A DNA stretch of 54,691 nucleotides from Roseburia sp. CAG:303 (GCA_000437755.1 FR900158.1:16334-71024), one strand, 5' to 3'; counted from the first letter of the stretch, positions 17,993 through 27,697 are shown. Notes: a model not told the origin generated them from the sequence alone. Made by a program: numbers and translations.

Positions 17993-19478
17993 TTTGTTTG
18001 ATGATTTATTTATTTTTGAGATGGCAAACAGCCATCAGGGAGATGTGGAGCATGGAAAAGATATTATTCATGAGATGGGGAAAATAGCGAGAAAATATAA
18101 TATTAAAGCAGCAGTAAAATTGCAATATCGTAATCTTGATAACTTTATCCATCCGGATTATGTGGGAAGAACGGATGTTAAACATATTCCGAGATTTTTA
18201 AGTACAAGGCTGACTTATGAGCAGTTCTGCGAACTGGTAGATGCCATTCGGGATGAAGGCATGATTGCAATGAGTACACCATTTGATGAAGACGGGGTGG
18301 ACTGGTGCATGGATCAGGGACTTGATATCATTAAGATAGCGAGCTGCAGTTCGCTTGACTGGCCATTACTGGAGAAGGCGGCAGCGACAAGGAAACCTCT
18401 GATTATATCCACAGGTGGAAAAACTCTGTCAGACATTGATAAAATCTATAACTTCTTTACACATAAGGGAGTAGAGTTTGCATTTTTACATTGTGTAGCG
18501 GAATATCCTGCACCGTTAGATCATCTTCAGCTTGATTTTATCGACAGAATGAACCGCAGATATCGTGATGTTACCATCGGATATTCAGGACATGAAGATC
18601 CGGATGATAATACCGTACCGATGTTAGCTGTGGCAAAGGGAGCAAAAATACTGGAGAGACATGTAGCACTTCCAACAGAGCAGTATAAGATAAATGCATA
18701 TTCCATGACTCCGCAGCAGGCGGATAAATGGGTGGAATCCGTATTAAAGGCAAAGACTATCTGTGCGACGAAAAAGGAAAATGACAAATATGTAAGCCAG
18801 GCAGAGATTGATTCCCTGAATTCCCTGATGAGAGGGGTATATCTGTGCCATGATGTAAAAGAGGGAGAGGTTCTTTCGAGAGAAGATGTATTCTTTGCAA
18901 TGCCCTGCCATGAGAAGCAGATGAGCAGCGGCGACTTCTATGAAGGTCTGACGGTTACCAGGGATTATAAGAAAAACGAAGAATTACATGAAAAAAAACA
19001 GATGAGTGAAACCAAACAGGCAAGAAGTGTAATTCATGATGCAAAAGGACTTCTGTACGAAGCAGGTATTGCTTTGGGAGAAGATTTTGAGGTGGAATTA
19101 TCCCATCATTATGGTATGCAGCATTTCAGACAGACCGGTGCAATTATTATCAATGTCATTAACCGCGAATATTGTAAGAAGCTGATTATCGTACTTCCGG
19201 GACAGAAGCATCCGACTCATATGCACAAAATCAAAGAGGAAACATTCCAGGTATTATATGGAGATTTGGAAGTAGTGATTGATGGAAAGGAAAAGAGATT
19301 AAAGGCAGGAGATATCCAGACGGTACTGCGTGGTTCAGAACATTCGTTTTCGTCTGAAAAAGGAGCTGTATTTGAAGAAATATCTACAACGCATGTGAAA
19401 AATGATTCTTATTATACCGATCCGCGAATTAAGACATTGGATCCGATGCAAAGAAAAACGTATTTGAAGAAATGGTAG
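17985..19478 (+). CDS. NeuB-type nonulosonic acid synthase with SAF and C-terminal cupin domain
   Basis: This 497-residue protein starts with the NeuB barrel (FEMANSHQGDVEHGKDII; KLQYRN; MSTPFDEDGVDW; IKIASCSSLDWPLL; TIGYSGHE; LERHVALP), then an antifreeze-like SAF domain (LMRGVYLCHDVKEGEVLSREDV, about residues 278-300), and ends with a cupin (GQKHPTHMHKIKEETFQVLYG, about 408-428). NeuB enzymes condense a six-carbon N-acetyl sugar with phosphoenolpyruvate. The added cupin resembles sugar-isomerase cupins and may bind metal through HPTHMH. The eight-base overlap with the NeuA-GT2 gene supports one pathway. Which nonulosonic acid is made cannot be told, and the earlier steps (NeuC-, PseB- or LegB-type) are not in this window. 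Confidence 0.88.
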   Translation: MSSLFDDLFIFEMANSHQGDVEHGKDIIHEMGKIARKYNIKAAVKLQYRNLDNFIHPDYVGRTDVKHIPRFLSTRLTYEQFCELVDAIRDEGMIAMSTPFDEDGVDWCMDQGLDIIKIASCSSLDWPLLEKAAATRKPLIISTGGKTLSDIDKIYNFFTHKGVEFAFLHCVAEYPAPLDHLQLDFIDRMNRRYRDVTIGYSGHEDPDDNTVPMLAVAKGAKILERHVALPTEQYKINAYSMTPQQADKWVESVLKAKTICATKKENDKYVSQAEIDSLNSLMRGVYLCHDVKEGEVLSREDVFFAMPCHEKQMSSGDFYEGLTVTRDYKKNEELHEKKQMSETKQARSVIHDAKGLLYEAGIALGEDFEVELSHHYGMQHFRQTGAIIINVINREYCKKLIIVLPGQKHPTHMHKIKEETFQVLYGDLEVVIDGKEKRLKAGDIQTVLRGSEHSFSSEKGAVFEEISTTHVKNDSYYTDPRIKTLDPMQRKTYLKKW

Positions 19479-19527
19479 TAGTAATTGATTGTCCATGCGA
19501 TAATAATGTATAAGGAGAAAATGCATA

Positions 19528-21906
19528 ATGGGAGATAAAATATTCTTTGAAAATGGATTAGAACAGTTGGTGGTATTAGAAGAAAAAGATATAAGTGATA
19601 AGTTATTATTTAATATATTTAATGGAAATACGAGACGAATAGTATATATAGTAGAAAATAGAGAAAATAGTAGAAAACTATTAGTTGGAATAATTACTGC
19701 TGGGAATTTTCGAAGAAATAAATTAGGAAATTATCCATTAATAAATCGAAATTGCACAAAAATTTTAAAGTCTAATAAGGATACGGCCGAAAGAATTTTT
19801 TTTGAACATAAGGATAAGGATATTATAGCTGCTGTTCCGATTGTAGATAATGAAGGGTATTTGGAGGGGGAAATTTGTAAAAAAGTAATTTTTAATAATC
19901 ATAAAAATTTGGATTTAATAAAGAGAACTTATATAGAATTAAAAAAATTGTCCCATTATAAAACTATAATATTAATTCTGGATAAAAATGCAAATGAATT
20001 AGATTTTATAGAAGAAGATTCTAAAATCAAAATTGTAAATGAAATATCATTAGAAGGTTTGATGGAATATGCACAGTCTGAAAGTTTGTTCGTATGTGAT
20101 TGCGAAAAAGAGAAATATCGAATAAGAGAAATTTTTTATGAAGAGTTTAATATCCCACATACATTATGCGATATTACAGAGACAGAAGAAGAAATACAAA
20201 AAATTGTATTTAGTAAAGCAAAATTTTATCAAAGAATCGGAGTTTGGAAAGATGAATGTTCTCGATTTGATAATATTATAAATGATAAGAGCTTTTCTGT
20301 AATTGGTCTGGATTATGAAAAGTGTTATTGGGATGAAAATAGAAAAATATATGTTTATGATGATGATATAGAGACACCAGAATGTATTTTTATGGATATT
20401 AGTTTATCTGAAAAACCATATTTTTGTATTAATGGGAAATATGTGCCGGTTGTAAGTATTGCTTATAGAAATCCCAAAATTTCAACATGTGATATTGCGT
20501 TTAATATTCTTCCGATGTTTGAACAATATGGTATAAAGTATATGATTTTTAGAAGCCCTGATGATGAATATGGAAAAGTAAAAGAATACTTTTCAGGAAA
20601 TATAAAAGGAAAGGGATATTATTGGAGGCAAAGAAAAAATTATCCAGAGTTTATAACAGGCGGAGACGTTAATGACGATAACATAGAAGAAATAGAGGGG
20701 CTCTTTAATGGCTTATCACGATATGCAAAAACAAATGGTTTTACTCAGCAGGCAGATATAACAAGCAGGTATGTGAATATAGTTGATGGAGAACGTTATA
20801 CATGTGGTAACCCAGAGACATATGAGAGAACTGCATTTTTCTTTGGACCATGCTTAGTACAGGGGAATTTTGTATCAGATGGATATACAATGACAAGTTA
20901 TATGAGAAAAAATATATCTAATGATTTTTATTTAAAAAATTGTGGAGATAACTGGAATGATATGAATTATAAAATGAGAAATCAAATTTATCATTTAGGT
21001 GATATTGTAATACTGCTTGTTGATGAAATTGAACCATTTAGAATAGCAGGATATAAAGTTAATAGTATTATTAATGTATATCGTTCCATTCCTTCGGTTG
21101 AAAAGCATGTATGGAATTCGTTATTGCATGTTAATAAAATAGCAATGAAATATATTGCGGAAGAAGTATATAGTCAATGTAAAGAGCAGAAATTGTTTGA
21201 ACCTATATCATATAGCGATAATGATAATAGAACATTAATTTTTGGAGTAAAGAATAAGAAAAATGAAATTCCAGAAGAATTGAAGAAGTGGATTGACTAT
21301 GCAAAAAAATATAGCATTAGTACAAAAGGTGAGATTGGTTCAATTGTTATGAATTGTAATCCATTTACTAAAGGGCATCGTTATTTAATAGAAAGGGCAA
21401 GCGAACAGGTAAAGGTATTGTACGTTTTTGTTGTCGAGGAGGATAGATCTTTTTTTAAATTTAAGGATAGATTAAAAATGGTAGAAATAGGAACGGCTGA
21501 TTTAAAAAATGTAATTGTTATTCCAAGTGGAAGATATATAATATCAACAGAAACATTACCAGGATACTTTGAAAAAGAGGAGAAACCTTTTTTGCAGTTT
21601 GATGCAACGCAGGATTTAAAGATTTTTTCAGATATTATTGCAAAAGAATTTAATATAACGGTTCGATTTGCGGGAGAAGAACCGATAGACGCATTTACAA
21701 ATCATTATAACGAAGCAATGAAAAAATTTTTACCGGTACATGGGATTAGATTTGTGGAAGTGCCTAGAAAGAAGATAAATGGCGATGTGATTAGTGCAAC
21801 AAAAGTAAGGAGGTGTATTGTGGAAAAGAAATATGATGAGTTAAAAGACTTGGTTTTACCAGAAATTTATGATTATTTGAAAAAACAAGAATATATAATA
21901 GGATAA
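19528..21906 (+). CDS. Multidomain protein with C-terminal CitC-like nucleotidyltransferase
   Basis: This 792-residue protein is not a standard enzyme. Residues 1-140 look like a CBS-type pair (RRIVYIVENRENSRKLLVGI; IIAAVPIVDNEGYLEGEI). The middle (about 330-540) resembles a divergent SGNH-hydrolase-like fold, with FFFGPCLVQGNFVSDGYT (about 437-454) and a later ILLVDE strand. Residues about 600-792 resemble the adenylyltransferase domain of citrate lyase ligase (CitC): GSIVMNCNPFTKGHRYLIE, with TKGH as the nucleotide-binding motif (about 614-617), and ISATKVRR near the end. CitC activates acetate with ATP, but no citrate lyase gene is nearby. The setting among teichoic-like genes suggests acyl or polyol activation in a glycan pathway; this is inference. 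Base composition is strikingly AT-rich compared with the genes before it, a sign of transfer. Confidence 0.6.
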   Translation: MGDKIFFENGLEQLVVLEEKDISDKLLFNIFNGNTRRIVYIVENRENSRKLLVGIITAGNFRRNKLGNYPLINRNCTKILKSNKDTAERIFFEHKDKDIIAAVPIVDNEGYLEGEICKKVIFNNHKNLDLIKRTYIELKKLSHYKTIILILDKNANELDFIEEDSKIKIVNEISLEGLMEYAQSESLFVCDCEKEKYRIREIFYEEFNIPHTLCDITETEEEIQKIVFSKAKFYQRIGVWKDECSRFDNIINDKSFSVIGLDYEKCYWDENRKIYVYDDDIETPECIFMDISLSEKPYFCINGKYVPVVSIAYRNPKISTCDIAFNILPMFEQYGIKYMIFRSPDDEYGKVKEYFSGNIKGKGYYWRQRKNYPEFITGGDVNDDNIEEIEGLFNGLSRYAKTNGFTQQADITSRYVNIVDGERYTCGNPETYERTAFFFGPCLVQGNFVSDGYTMTSYMRKNISNDFYLKNCGDNWNDMNYKMRNQIYHLGDIVILLVDEIEPFRIAGYKVNSIINVYRSIPSVEKHVWNSLLHVNKIAMKYIAEEVYSQCKEQKLFEPISYSDNDNRTLIFGVKNKKNEIPEELKKWIDYAKKYSISTKGEIGSIVMNCNPFTKGHRYLIERASEQVKVLYVFVVEEDRSFFKFKDRLKMVEIGTADLKNVIVIPSGRYIISTETLPGYFEKEEKPFLQFDATQDLKIFSDIIAKEFNITVRFAGEEPIDAFTNHYNEAMKKFLPVHGIRFVEVPRKKINGDVISATKVRRCIVEKKYDELKDLVLPEIYDYLKKQEYIIG

Positions 21907-22008
21907 ATTAGTTAACTAATAATTGCTATATGTCGATATATATAATATAGATAATAAGTAAATGAAACATGGAAGTTTCAGATGGCATATCAAGGAGGAC
22001 ACATAGAG

Positions 22009-23262
22009 ATGAGTAATAAGGCAATCGATAGAGTAAAATACTGGGGACAGTTACTGGGACTCCCAATCTATTGGTTGTCTTTTTGCGTACCTAGAAAGAA
22101 AAATATATGGCTGTTTGGCAGCACGTTCGGAAGGAGATTTGCGGATAATCCGAGGTATTTATATCTGTATGCCAGCCAGCATAGGGATGAAATCCGGATG
22201 AAGAACGGACAGGCAGTACGGCCGCTATGGATTAGCCATAAGAAAGAGATTGTAGAATTTCTGAAGGAAAATGGCTATGAAGCATATTATTATCATTCTT
22301 TAAAAGGAATATGGTACTGCCTGAGAGGAAGTATCTATATCTTTGATAATTATTCCAAAGATATCAGTTTCTGGTTGTCCGGAGGGGCTGTGAAATTTAA
22401 TCTGTGGCATGGAATTCCGCTAAAAAAGATACAGGCAGATAATGTATTTGATAAAGTCAGACATCCGAAAAATATTTTAGATAGAATAAAAGTATTTCCA
22501 AGACGGTTATCAGATGAGAAACCATCGCATTATGTATTGACGACATCGGAAAAATTAAAACCGATTTTTGAATCAGCATTTAAGACGGAAAACGTTATCG
22601 TGGAAGGATATCCAAGAAATGATATTTTGATTGGAAATAAGATTAAAAATTTGCTTACAGATATCGAGTATGAGAAAAAAATATATATACAAAATTATAT
22701 TAAAAATAATAAATGTAAAATGGTATATTATATGCCAACTTTTAGAGAAAGTGAAGAAGATTTTTTTAAGATTATTAACTTGTGCGAATTTGAAGATTTT
22801 TTAAAGGAGAATAATATATTATTTTGTATTAAACTCCATCCTAAATCAAAACTTAAAGAAGCATTTGAAAAAATAGCAGGAGAAAATATATTTGTCATAA
22901 ATCAGGATGTAGATCCCTATGTGTTTTTGAAAATGGCGGATATGCTAATAACAGATTATTCATCGATATATTTTGATTATTTGTTAATTGATAAACCGAT
23001 TGTATTTTTTGATTATGATTTGGAAAAATATTTAAATAATTCGAGAGATATGTATTTTGAGTATAAGGAATTTACACCAGGAGAAAAGGTAAGAAATCAG
23101 AATGATTTAGAAAAAGAAATTATTAATGGTTTGACAGATGGAGCAATGTATAGTGAATTTAGGGAGAAGATAAGAAATCAGGTGTTTAAATATCCGAATG
23201 AGACAAGCTCTGAGAAAATTGTAAAAGATATAATGCGGTTGTTAGGAGATGAATTGAAATGA
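22009..23262 (+). CDS. CDP-glycerol glycerophosphotransferase family protein (TagF/TagB-like)
   Basis: I choose the ATG at 22009, ten bases after AAGGAGG (21992-21998), over the in-frame ATG at 21982, giving 417 residues. The family motifs are clear: FNLWHGIPLKKIQADN (about 129-144), VEGYPRNDIL, YYMPTFRES, IKLHPKSKL and DMLITDYSSIYFDYLL (about 309-324). Such enzymes add or polymerise glycerol- or ribitol-phosphate from CDP-polyols onto a glycan at the inner face of the membrane. The first 210 codons have normal base composition, while the rest (from about 22650) is very AT-rich, as if a recombination joint lies inside the gene. It overlaps tagD by four bases. Confidence 0.85.
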   Translation: MSNKAIDRVKYWGQLLGLPIYWLSFCVPRKKNIWLFGSTFGRRFADNPRYLYLYASQHRDEIRMKNGQAVRPLWISHKKEIVEFLKENGYEAYYYHSLKGIWYCLRGSIYIFDNYSKDISFWLSGGAVKFNLWHGIPLKKIQADNVFDKVRHPKNILDRIKVFPRRLSDEKPSHYVLTTSEKLKPIFESAFKTENVIVEGYPRNDILIGNKIKNLLTDIEYEKKIYIQNYIKNNKCKMVYYMPTFRESEEDFFKIINLCEFEDFLKENNILFCIKLHPKSKLKEAFEKIAGENIFVINQDVDPYVFLKMADMLITDYSSIYFDYLLIDKPIVFFDYDLEKYLNNSRDMYFEYKEFTPGEKVRNQNDLEKEIINGLTDGAMYSEFREKIRNQVFKYPNETSSEKIVKDIMRLLGDELK

Positions 23263-23648
23263 AAAAAATTATAACTTACGGAACCTTTGATTTATTACAT
23301 TACGGACATATAAACTTGCTACAAAGAGCAAAGGAAATGGGAGATTATTTAATTGTTGCATTATCTACTGATGAGTTTAACTCTGTTGAAAAAAATAAAA
23401 TAACATATTTTTCTTACGAAGAACGGAAAAGACTTCTGGAGGCGATAAGATATGTGGACCTGGTTATTCCGGAAAATAGTTGGGAACAAAAAATATCAGA
23501 TGTAAAGGAATTCAGGATAGATACGTTTGTAATAGGGGATGATTGGAAAGGAAAGTTTGATTTCCTGAAAGAGTACTGTGATGTTATATATTTAGAGAGA
23601 ACACCTGAGATTTCTACATCAAAGATTAAACAGGATTTGAAGTTATAA
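23259..23648 (+). CDS. tagD: Glycerol-3-phosphate cytidylyltransferase (TagD-like)
   Basis: This 129-residue protein matches TagD/GCT in length and motifs: TYGTFDLLHYGHINLL near the start with the HxGH CTP-binding motif (H14-H17), WKGKFDFL in the middle and RTPEISTSKIKQDL at the C-terminus (ISTSxIK). It makes CDP-glycerol, the donor for the TagF-type enzymes encoded on both sides. It overlaps the preceding gene through ATGA, so synthesis of donor and transferase is coupled. Base composition is AT-rich like the rest of the cassette. The family also contains other cytidylyltransferases, so the exact substrate is inferred. Confidence 0.88.
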   Translation: MKKIITYGTFDLLHYGHINLLQRAKEMGDYLIVALSTDEFNSVEKNKITYFSYEERKRLLEAIRYVDLVIPENSWEQKISDVKEFRIDTFVIGDDWKGKFDFLKEYCDVIYLERTPEISTSKIKQDLKL

Positions 23649-23676
23649 AATATAAATTATCAGGAAGGATGTGAGA

Positions 23677-24429
23677 GTGTTGAATATTGCTGTAATTTTT
23701 GCAGGCGGTACAGGGGTCAGAATGAATAGTAAGGATGATAAACCTAAACAATTTCTAGAAGTAAGAGGAAAACCTATTATTGTATATACAATAGAAATAT
23801 TTGAAAGAGCAGAACAGATCGATGCAATAATTGTTGTATGTGTAGATGGATGGATAGATTATATGCATAAACTGGTATATAAATATCGCTTAGATAAGGT
23901 AAAAGCGATTGTGGTTGGCGGAAAAAGTGGTCAGGAATCAATTTATCATGGATTAGTTACAGCAAAAGAAAAATATGGATTGATTGAAAATGGAAGAAAA
24001 AATATCGTATTGATTCATGACGGTGTAAGACCATTAATTAATGAAAATATTATTGATTTAAATATTAAGTCGGTTATCCAATATGGTTCAGCAATAACAG
24101 CATCTATAGCAAAAGAAACGTTTGTACTTGTTGATGATAACGAAAGCGTGGAAAGTATTCCAAGCAGAAAACATTCCAGAATTGCAAAAGCACCTCAGAG
24201 TTTCTATTTGTGTGATATATTAGAAATCCATGAGAAGGCTAGAAAATCAGGGATTTATAATGCTATTGATTCGTGTACATTGATGAGCATGTTTGATCAA
24301 AAATTAGCAATTGTTGAAGGACCATATGAAAATATAAAAATCACCACACCAGATGATTTTTATATGTTTCGGGCTTTATGCGATGCAAGAGAAAATCAAC
24401 AATTAGGAGTAGAATATGAAGTTAAATGA
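23677..24429 (+). CDS. IspD/TarI-family cytidylyltransferase (probable polyol-phosphate type)
   Basis: The product (about 250 residues) has the IspD/TarI fold motifs: AVIFAGGTGVRM, DKPKQFLEVRGKPII, VVGGKSGQESIYHGL and VLIHDGVRPLI. I prefer the GTG at 23677, eight bases after AGGAAGG; GTG at 23671 is too close to it and TTG at 23680 is also possible. IspD makes CDP-methylerythritol, while TarI makes CDP-ribitol. The neighbourhood of TagF, TagD and an SDR favours a wall or capsule polyol (TarI-type) role, but the substrate is not proven. The stop overlaps the next gene by 14 bases, supporting joint function with the reductase or epimerase. Confidence 0.8.
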   Translation: MLNIAVIFAGGTGVRMNSKDDKPKQFLEVRGKPIIVYTIEIFERAEQIDAIIVVCVDGWIDYMHKLVYKYRLDKVKAIVVGGKSGQESIYHGLVTAKEKYGLIENGRKNIVLIHDGVRPLINENIIDLNIKSVIQYGSAITASIAKETFVLVDDNESVESIPSRKHSRIAKAPQSFYLCDILEIHEKARKSGIYNAIDSCTLMSMFDQKLAIVEGPYENIKITTPDDFYMFRALCDARENQQLGVEYEVK

Positions 24430-25471
24430 TAGTATTATTTGGGATGATATGAAATATATTTACAATAATATTAGTAATGTTAATATATTAAAAAATAAGT
24501 CAGTTTTGGTAACTGGTGCAAGTGGAATGTTAGCATCATATATTATATATTTTTTGTCATATTTAAATATTGAAAAACAATTTAATATAAAAATATATGC
24601 CTTAGTAAGAAATAAGAAAAAAGCCCTAGAAAGATTTAAAGGTATTGATAATAAAGATTTTTTTGTGTATATTAATCAGGATGTATGCGACTATTTTTCG
24701 GTATCTCAAAAAGTTAATTATATTGTTCATGCGGCGGGTAATGCAAGTCCTCGACATATTATAAATGATCCTGTAGGAATTATTAGGGCAAACACAATTG
24801 GAACAATGCGAGTGTTAGAATATGCTCAAAATTCAGGTGTAGAAAAAATCTTATATACTTCAACAAGAGAGATATATGGAAAAGTAGAAAATAAAGAGTA
24901 TATAACGGAAAACGATATGGGGATAAATTATATAGATGAAATTAGAGCATGTTATCCGGAGAGTAAAAGAGTAGCGGAAACTATTTTAAAAAGTTATTAT
25001 TATCAATATAAAATTCCATACGTTACAGCAAGAATAGCACATGTATATGGTCCGGGTATGCCAATAGAAAATGATGGTAGAATTATGTCAGATTTAATAG
25101 GCGATGTTGTTAATAATAAAAATATTATATTAAAAAGTGATGGAACTGCAGATAGAGCATTTTGCTATATAGCAGATGCGATAGTTGGATTGATGATACT
25201 GTTAATAAATGGTAAAAATAGTGAAAGTTACAATCTTTCAAACGAGAGTGAACCATATAAAATAAGTGAAGTGGCACAAATGTTAATAGATCTATTTCCT
25301 GAAAAAAAACTCAGTGTTATATATGATATTTCAGATAAAACAGGACAGGGATATAGTAAGATAGGACGCATAAAGTTGAACACTGATAAATTACAGGCAT
25401 TAGGATGGTGTCCACATATAAGTCTAAGAGAAGGATTAAAAAGAACTGTTGATAGTTTTGAGGTAAAATAG
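24416..25471 (+). CDS. NAD-dependent epimerase/dehydratase (extended SDR)
   Basis: This 351-residue extended short-chain dehydrogenase has the nucleotide-binding loop SVLVTGASGMLASY (T33-G37 region), HAAGNASPRHI, STREIYG, and the catalytic YPESKR (about Y180 and K184). This pattern is close to dTDP-glucose 4,6-dehydratases and UDP-glucuronate decarboxylases. It overlaps the cytidylyltransferase before it by 14 bases and is two bases from the next gene. It could make the polyol or sugar used as a CDP-activated unit, for example by reducing a pentulose phosphate, or modify a nucleotide sugar. Only the family is certain. Confidence 0.85.
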   Translation: MKLNDSIIWDDMKYIYNNISNVNILKNKSVLVTGASGMLASYIIYFLSYLNIEKQFNIKIYALVRNKKKALERFKGIDNKDFFVYINQDVCDYFSVSQKVNYIVHAAGNASPRHIINDPVGIIRANTIGTMRVLEYAQNSGVEKILYTSTREIYGKVENKEYITENDMGINYIDEIRACYPESKRVAETILKSYYYQYKIPYVTARIAHVYGPGMPIENDGRIMSDLIGDVVNNKNIILKSDGTADRAFCYIADAIVGLMILLINGKNSESYNLSNESEPYKISEVAQMLIDLFPEKKLSVIYDISDKTGQGYSKIGRIKLNTDKLQALGWCPHISLREGLKRTVDSFEVK

Positions 25472-25472
25472 T

Positions 25473-26609
25473 ATGAAATTAAAGGAAAGGTTGAAAGAAT
25501 ATAAGATAGCGATATTGTATTATGTTTATAGAAAAAATCCTATATGTAGTCATAAAGCAGTATTTTGTAATTATAATGGAAAAGGATTCGGCTGTAATCC
25601 CAAATATATTGCACTGGAGATGATGAAACGTAATAAAAATTGGGATATTGTATGGATAGTAAAAAATGCTGAAGAACAATTCCCAAATGGAATAAGAACA
25701 GTTATGTGGGATAGCAAAGAGGCAATATATGAATTGGCAACAGCAGCTGTTTGGGTCGATAATCAAAGAAAATTATGGTATCATAGGAAAAGAAAAAAAC
25801 AATTTTTTTTGGAAACCTGGCATGGAGCAGGGATTCCTATGAAAAAGATTGGAGCAGACAATCCCAATAATTATCATAATAAACCTTATAAACATACATC
25901 TTTGCATATGAATAAAATTGTAAATTTAATGATTTCAAATTCAATGGCATGTACACAGATTTTTCATAGAGCTTTTTTGTATAAAGGGAAGATATTGAAT
26001 TGTGGTTATCCAAGAAATGATATATTAGTAGGAAACAGATATAAATATAGACAATTAATCAGAGAAAAATATGGTATTAGCATAGATACAAATATAATTT
26101 TATATGCACCAACGTATCGAAATGGAAGAAAATTAGATAAATATAATCTTGATTATGATAGAGTTTTAAATGCAGTACAGAATAAGTTTGGAGGAAAATG
26201 GGTTGCAATGTTACGATTTCATCCAACCATAAATAATTTAACATTGCAACAAAACAATATTATAAATGTAACAGATTATAGTGATATGCAGGAATTAATG
26301 GCAGGCTCAGATTTATTGATTTCAGATTATTCAAGTGTTATAACAGAATTTGCATTAACTGAGCAACCTGTGTTTCTTTATTCAGAAGATGTAGATGAAT
26401 ATGTAAATGAAAGAGATTTTTATATAAACTATTTTTCATTACCATTCCCAATTGCACAAAATAATGAAGAAATGATTGACAATATTAATAATTTTGAATA
26501 CAGGGATTATATAAGAGAATTGAAATTGTGTCTTGAGCAATATGGTGTTATTGAACATGGTAATGCGGCTAGTACAGTGGTAGATATAATTGAAAATAAT
26601 GTTGTTTAA
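25473..26609 (+). CDS. CDP-glycerol glycerophosphotransferase family protein, second copy (TagB-like)
   Basis: This 378-residue protein has the same family motifs as the gene at 22009: FLETWHGAGIPMKKIGADN (about 113-131), NCGYPRNDILVGN, LYAPTYRNG, MLRFHPTIN and DLLISDYSSVITEFAL (about 279-294). It lacks an extra N-terminal glycosyltransferase domain, so it looks like a TagB or single-domain TagF type. With the first copy it could perform priming and extension, or add two different polyols (glycerol and ribitol). It starts one base after the SDR stop. Base composition is very AT-rich throughout. Confidence 0.85.
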   Translation: MKLKERLKEYKIAILYYVYRKNPICSHKAVFCNYNGKGFGCNPKYIALEMMKRNKNWDIVWIVKNAEEQFPNGIRTVMWDSKEAIYELATAAVWVDNQRKLWYHRKRKKQFFLETWHGAGIPMKKIGADNPNNYHNKPYKHTSLHMNKIVNLMISNSMACTQIFHRAFLYKGKILNCGYPRNDILVGNRYKYRQLIREKYGISIDTNIILYAPTYRNGRKLDKYNLDYDRVLNAVQNKFGGKWVAMLRFHPTINNLTLQQNNIINVTDYSDMQELMAGSDLLISDYSSVITEFALTEQPVFLYSEDVDEYVNERDFYINYFSLPFPIAQNNEEMIDNINNFEYRDYIRELKLCLEQYGVIEHGNAASTVVDIIENNVV

Positions 26610-26641
26610 ATTAAAATAAAAAATAAGTATAAGGTAACAAG

Positions 26642-27697
26642 ATGAAAAAAGTAAAAATATTATTATGTTGTATTTTAGATGGAAATTTGGGCGATGCGGT
26701 AATTGCTGATTGTACAAAATATATTTTGGAAAATATATTAAATAAAATGAATGTATTATATGAAATAACTATATTTGAATATATGAAAAAATCAATTAGA
26801 AATGTAGAAGATTATAATTTGATAGTATTTTCTGGTGGTGGTATTATTAAATTTAAATATCAAAAGTTTTATGAAAAAATCAGTGAATTGCTTGAGGGGG
26901 CAAATAGAAAAAGTATACCAGTTATTTTTAATGCAATAGGTGTAGAAGGATTTGATGAAAATGATGAAAAATGCCGTATGTTAAAAGATGCTATAAATTT
27001 GCCATGTGTTAAAGCGATATCTACAAGAGATGATATTCAGACATTAAAAGACAGATATATTATAAATTCACAGATAAGAGTAAATAGAGTGGCAGATTCT
27101 GCAACCTGGACGAAGTGTGTATATGACATAAAAACAAAAAGAACAGATTATGTCGGTTTAGGAGTTATACGAGAAGGGATTTTTGAATCTAATGGTATAA
27201 ATATAGCGAGACAACAAATCTTTGAACTTTGGAAAAATATTATTAGTGAGTTAGAAAGGCGAAATATTAAATGGAAAATATTTACAAATGGCTGGTCATC
27301 TGATATGAAATTTGCAATTAATTTAATGAAATATTTAAAAAGAGAAGATGAAATAGAAATGTTAGTAATAAAAGAACCTAAAACAGCAAGGGAACTTGTC
27401 ACTACAATTTCAAAATTTAGAGGAATAGTTGCATCAAGACTTCATGCTAATATTATTAGTTATGCATTAGACATACCAACAGTAGGAATAATTTGGAACG
27501 ATAAATGTAGATTTTGGGCAGAAAATATAGGTTATCCAGAAAGATTTTTTGATATATATAATTTTGATGCTGATAGGATAGTTACTGAATTGGAAAAGGC
27601 AATAAATGAAGGCTATATTAAAATTGACAAAGCTAAGTATATGCGTACTGTTTATGATGAATTGGAAATAGTAATACAAAATATATTGCAGATTTAA
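26642..27697 (+). CDS. Polysaccharide pyruvyl transferase family protein, copy 1
   Basis: This 351-residue protein has the features of the CsaB/polysaccharide pyruvyltransferase family: NLGDAVIADCTKYIL near the N-terminus, VFSGGGIIKFK, KAISTRDDIQTLK and VASRLHANIISYALDIPTVGI (about 260-280). These enzymes add pyruvate ketals from phosphoenolpyruvate to sugars of wall or capsule polymers. The ribosome site is weak (AAGGTAACAAG). It is the last gene before the IS110-family element, which separates it from the second copy at 29583. A ketal adds negative charge to a glycan; the actual acceptor is unknown. Confidence 0.8.
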   Translation: MKKVKILLCCILDGNLGDAVIADCTKYILENILNKMNVLYEITIFEYMKKSIRNVEDYNLIVFSGGGIIKFKYQKFYEKISELLEGANRKSIPVIFNAIGVEGFDENDEKCRMLKDAINLPCVKAISTRDDIQTLKDRYIINSQIRVNRVADSATWTKCVYDIKTKRTDYVGLGVIREGIFESNGINIARQQIFELWKNIISELERRNIKWKIFTNGWSSDMKFAINLMKYLKREDEIEMLVIKEPKTARELVTTISKFRGIVASRLHANIISYALDIPTVGIIWNDKCRFWAENIGYPERFFDIYNFDADRIVTELEKAINEGYIKIDKAKYMRTVYDELEIVIQNILQI

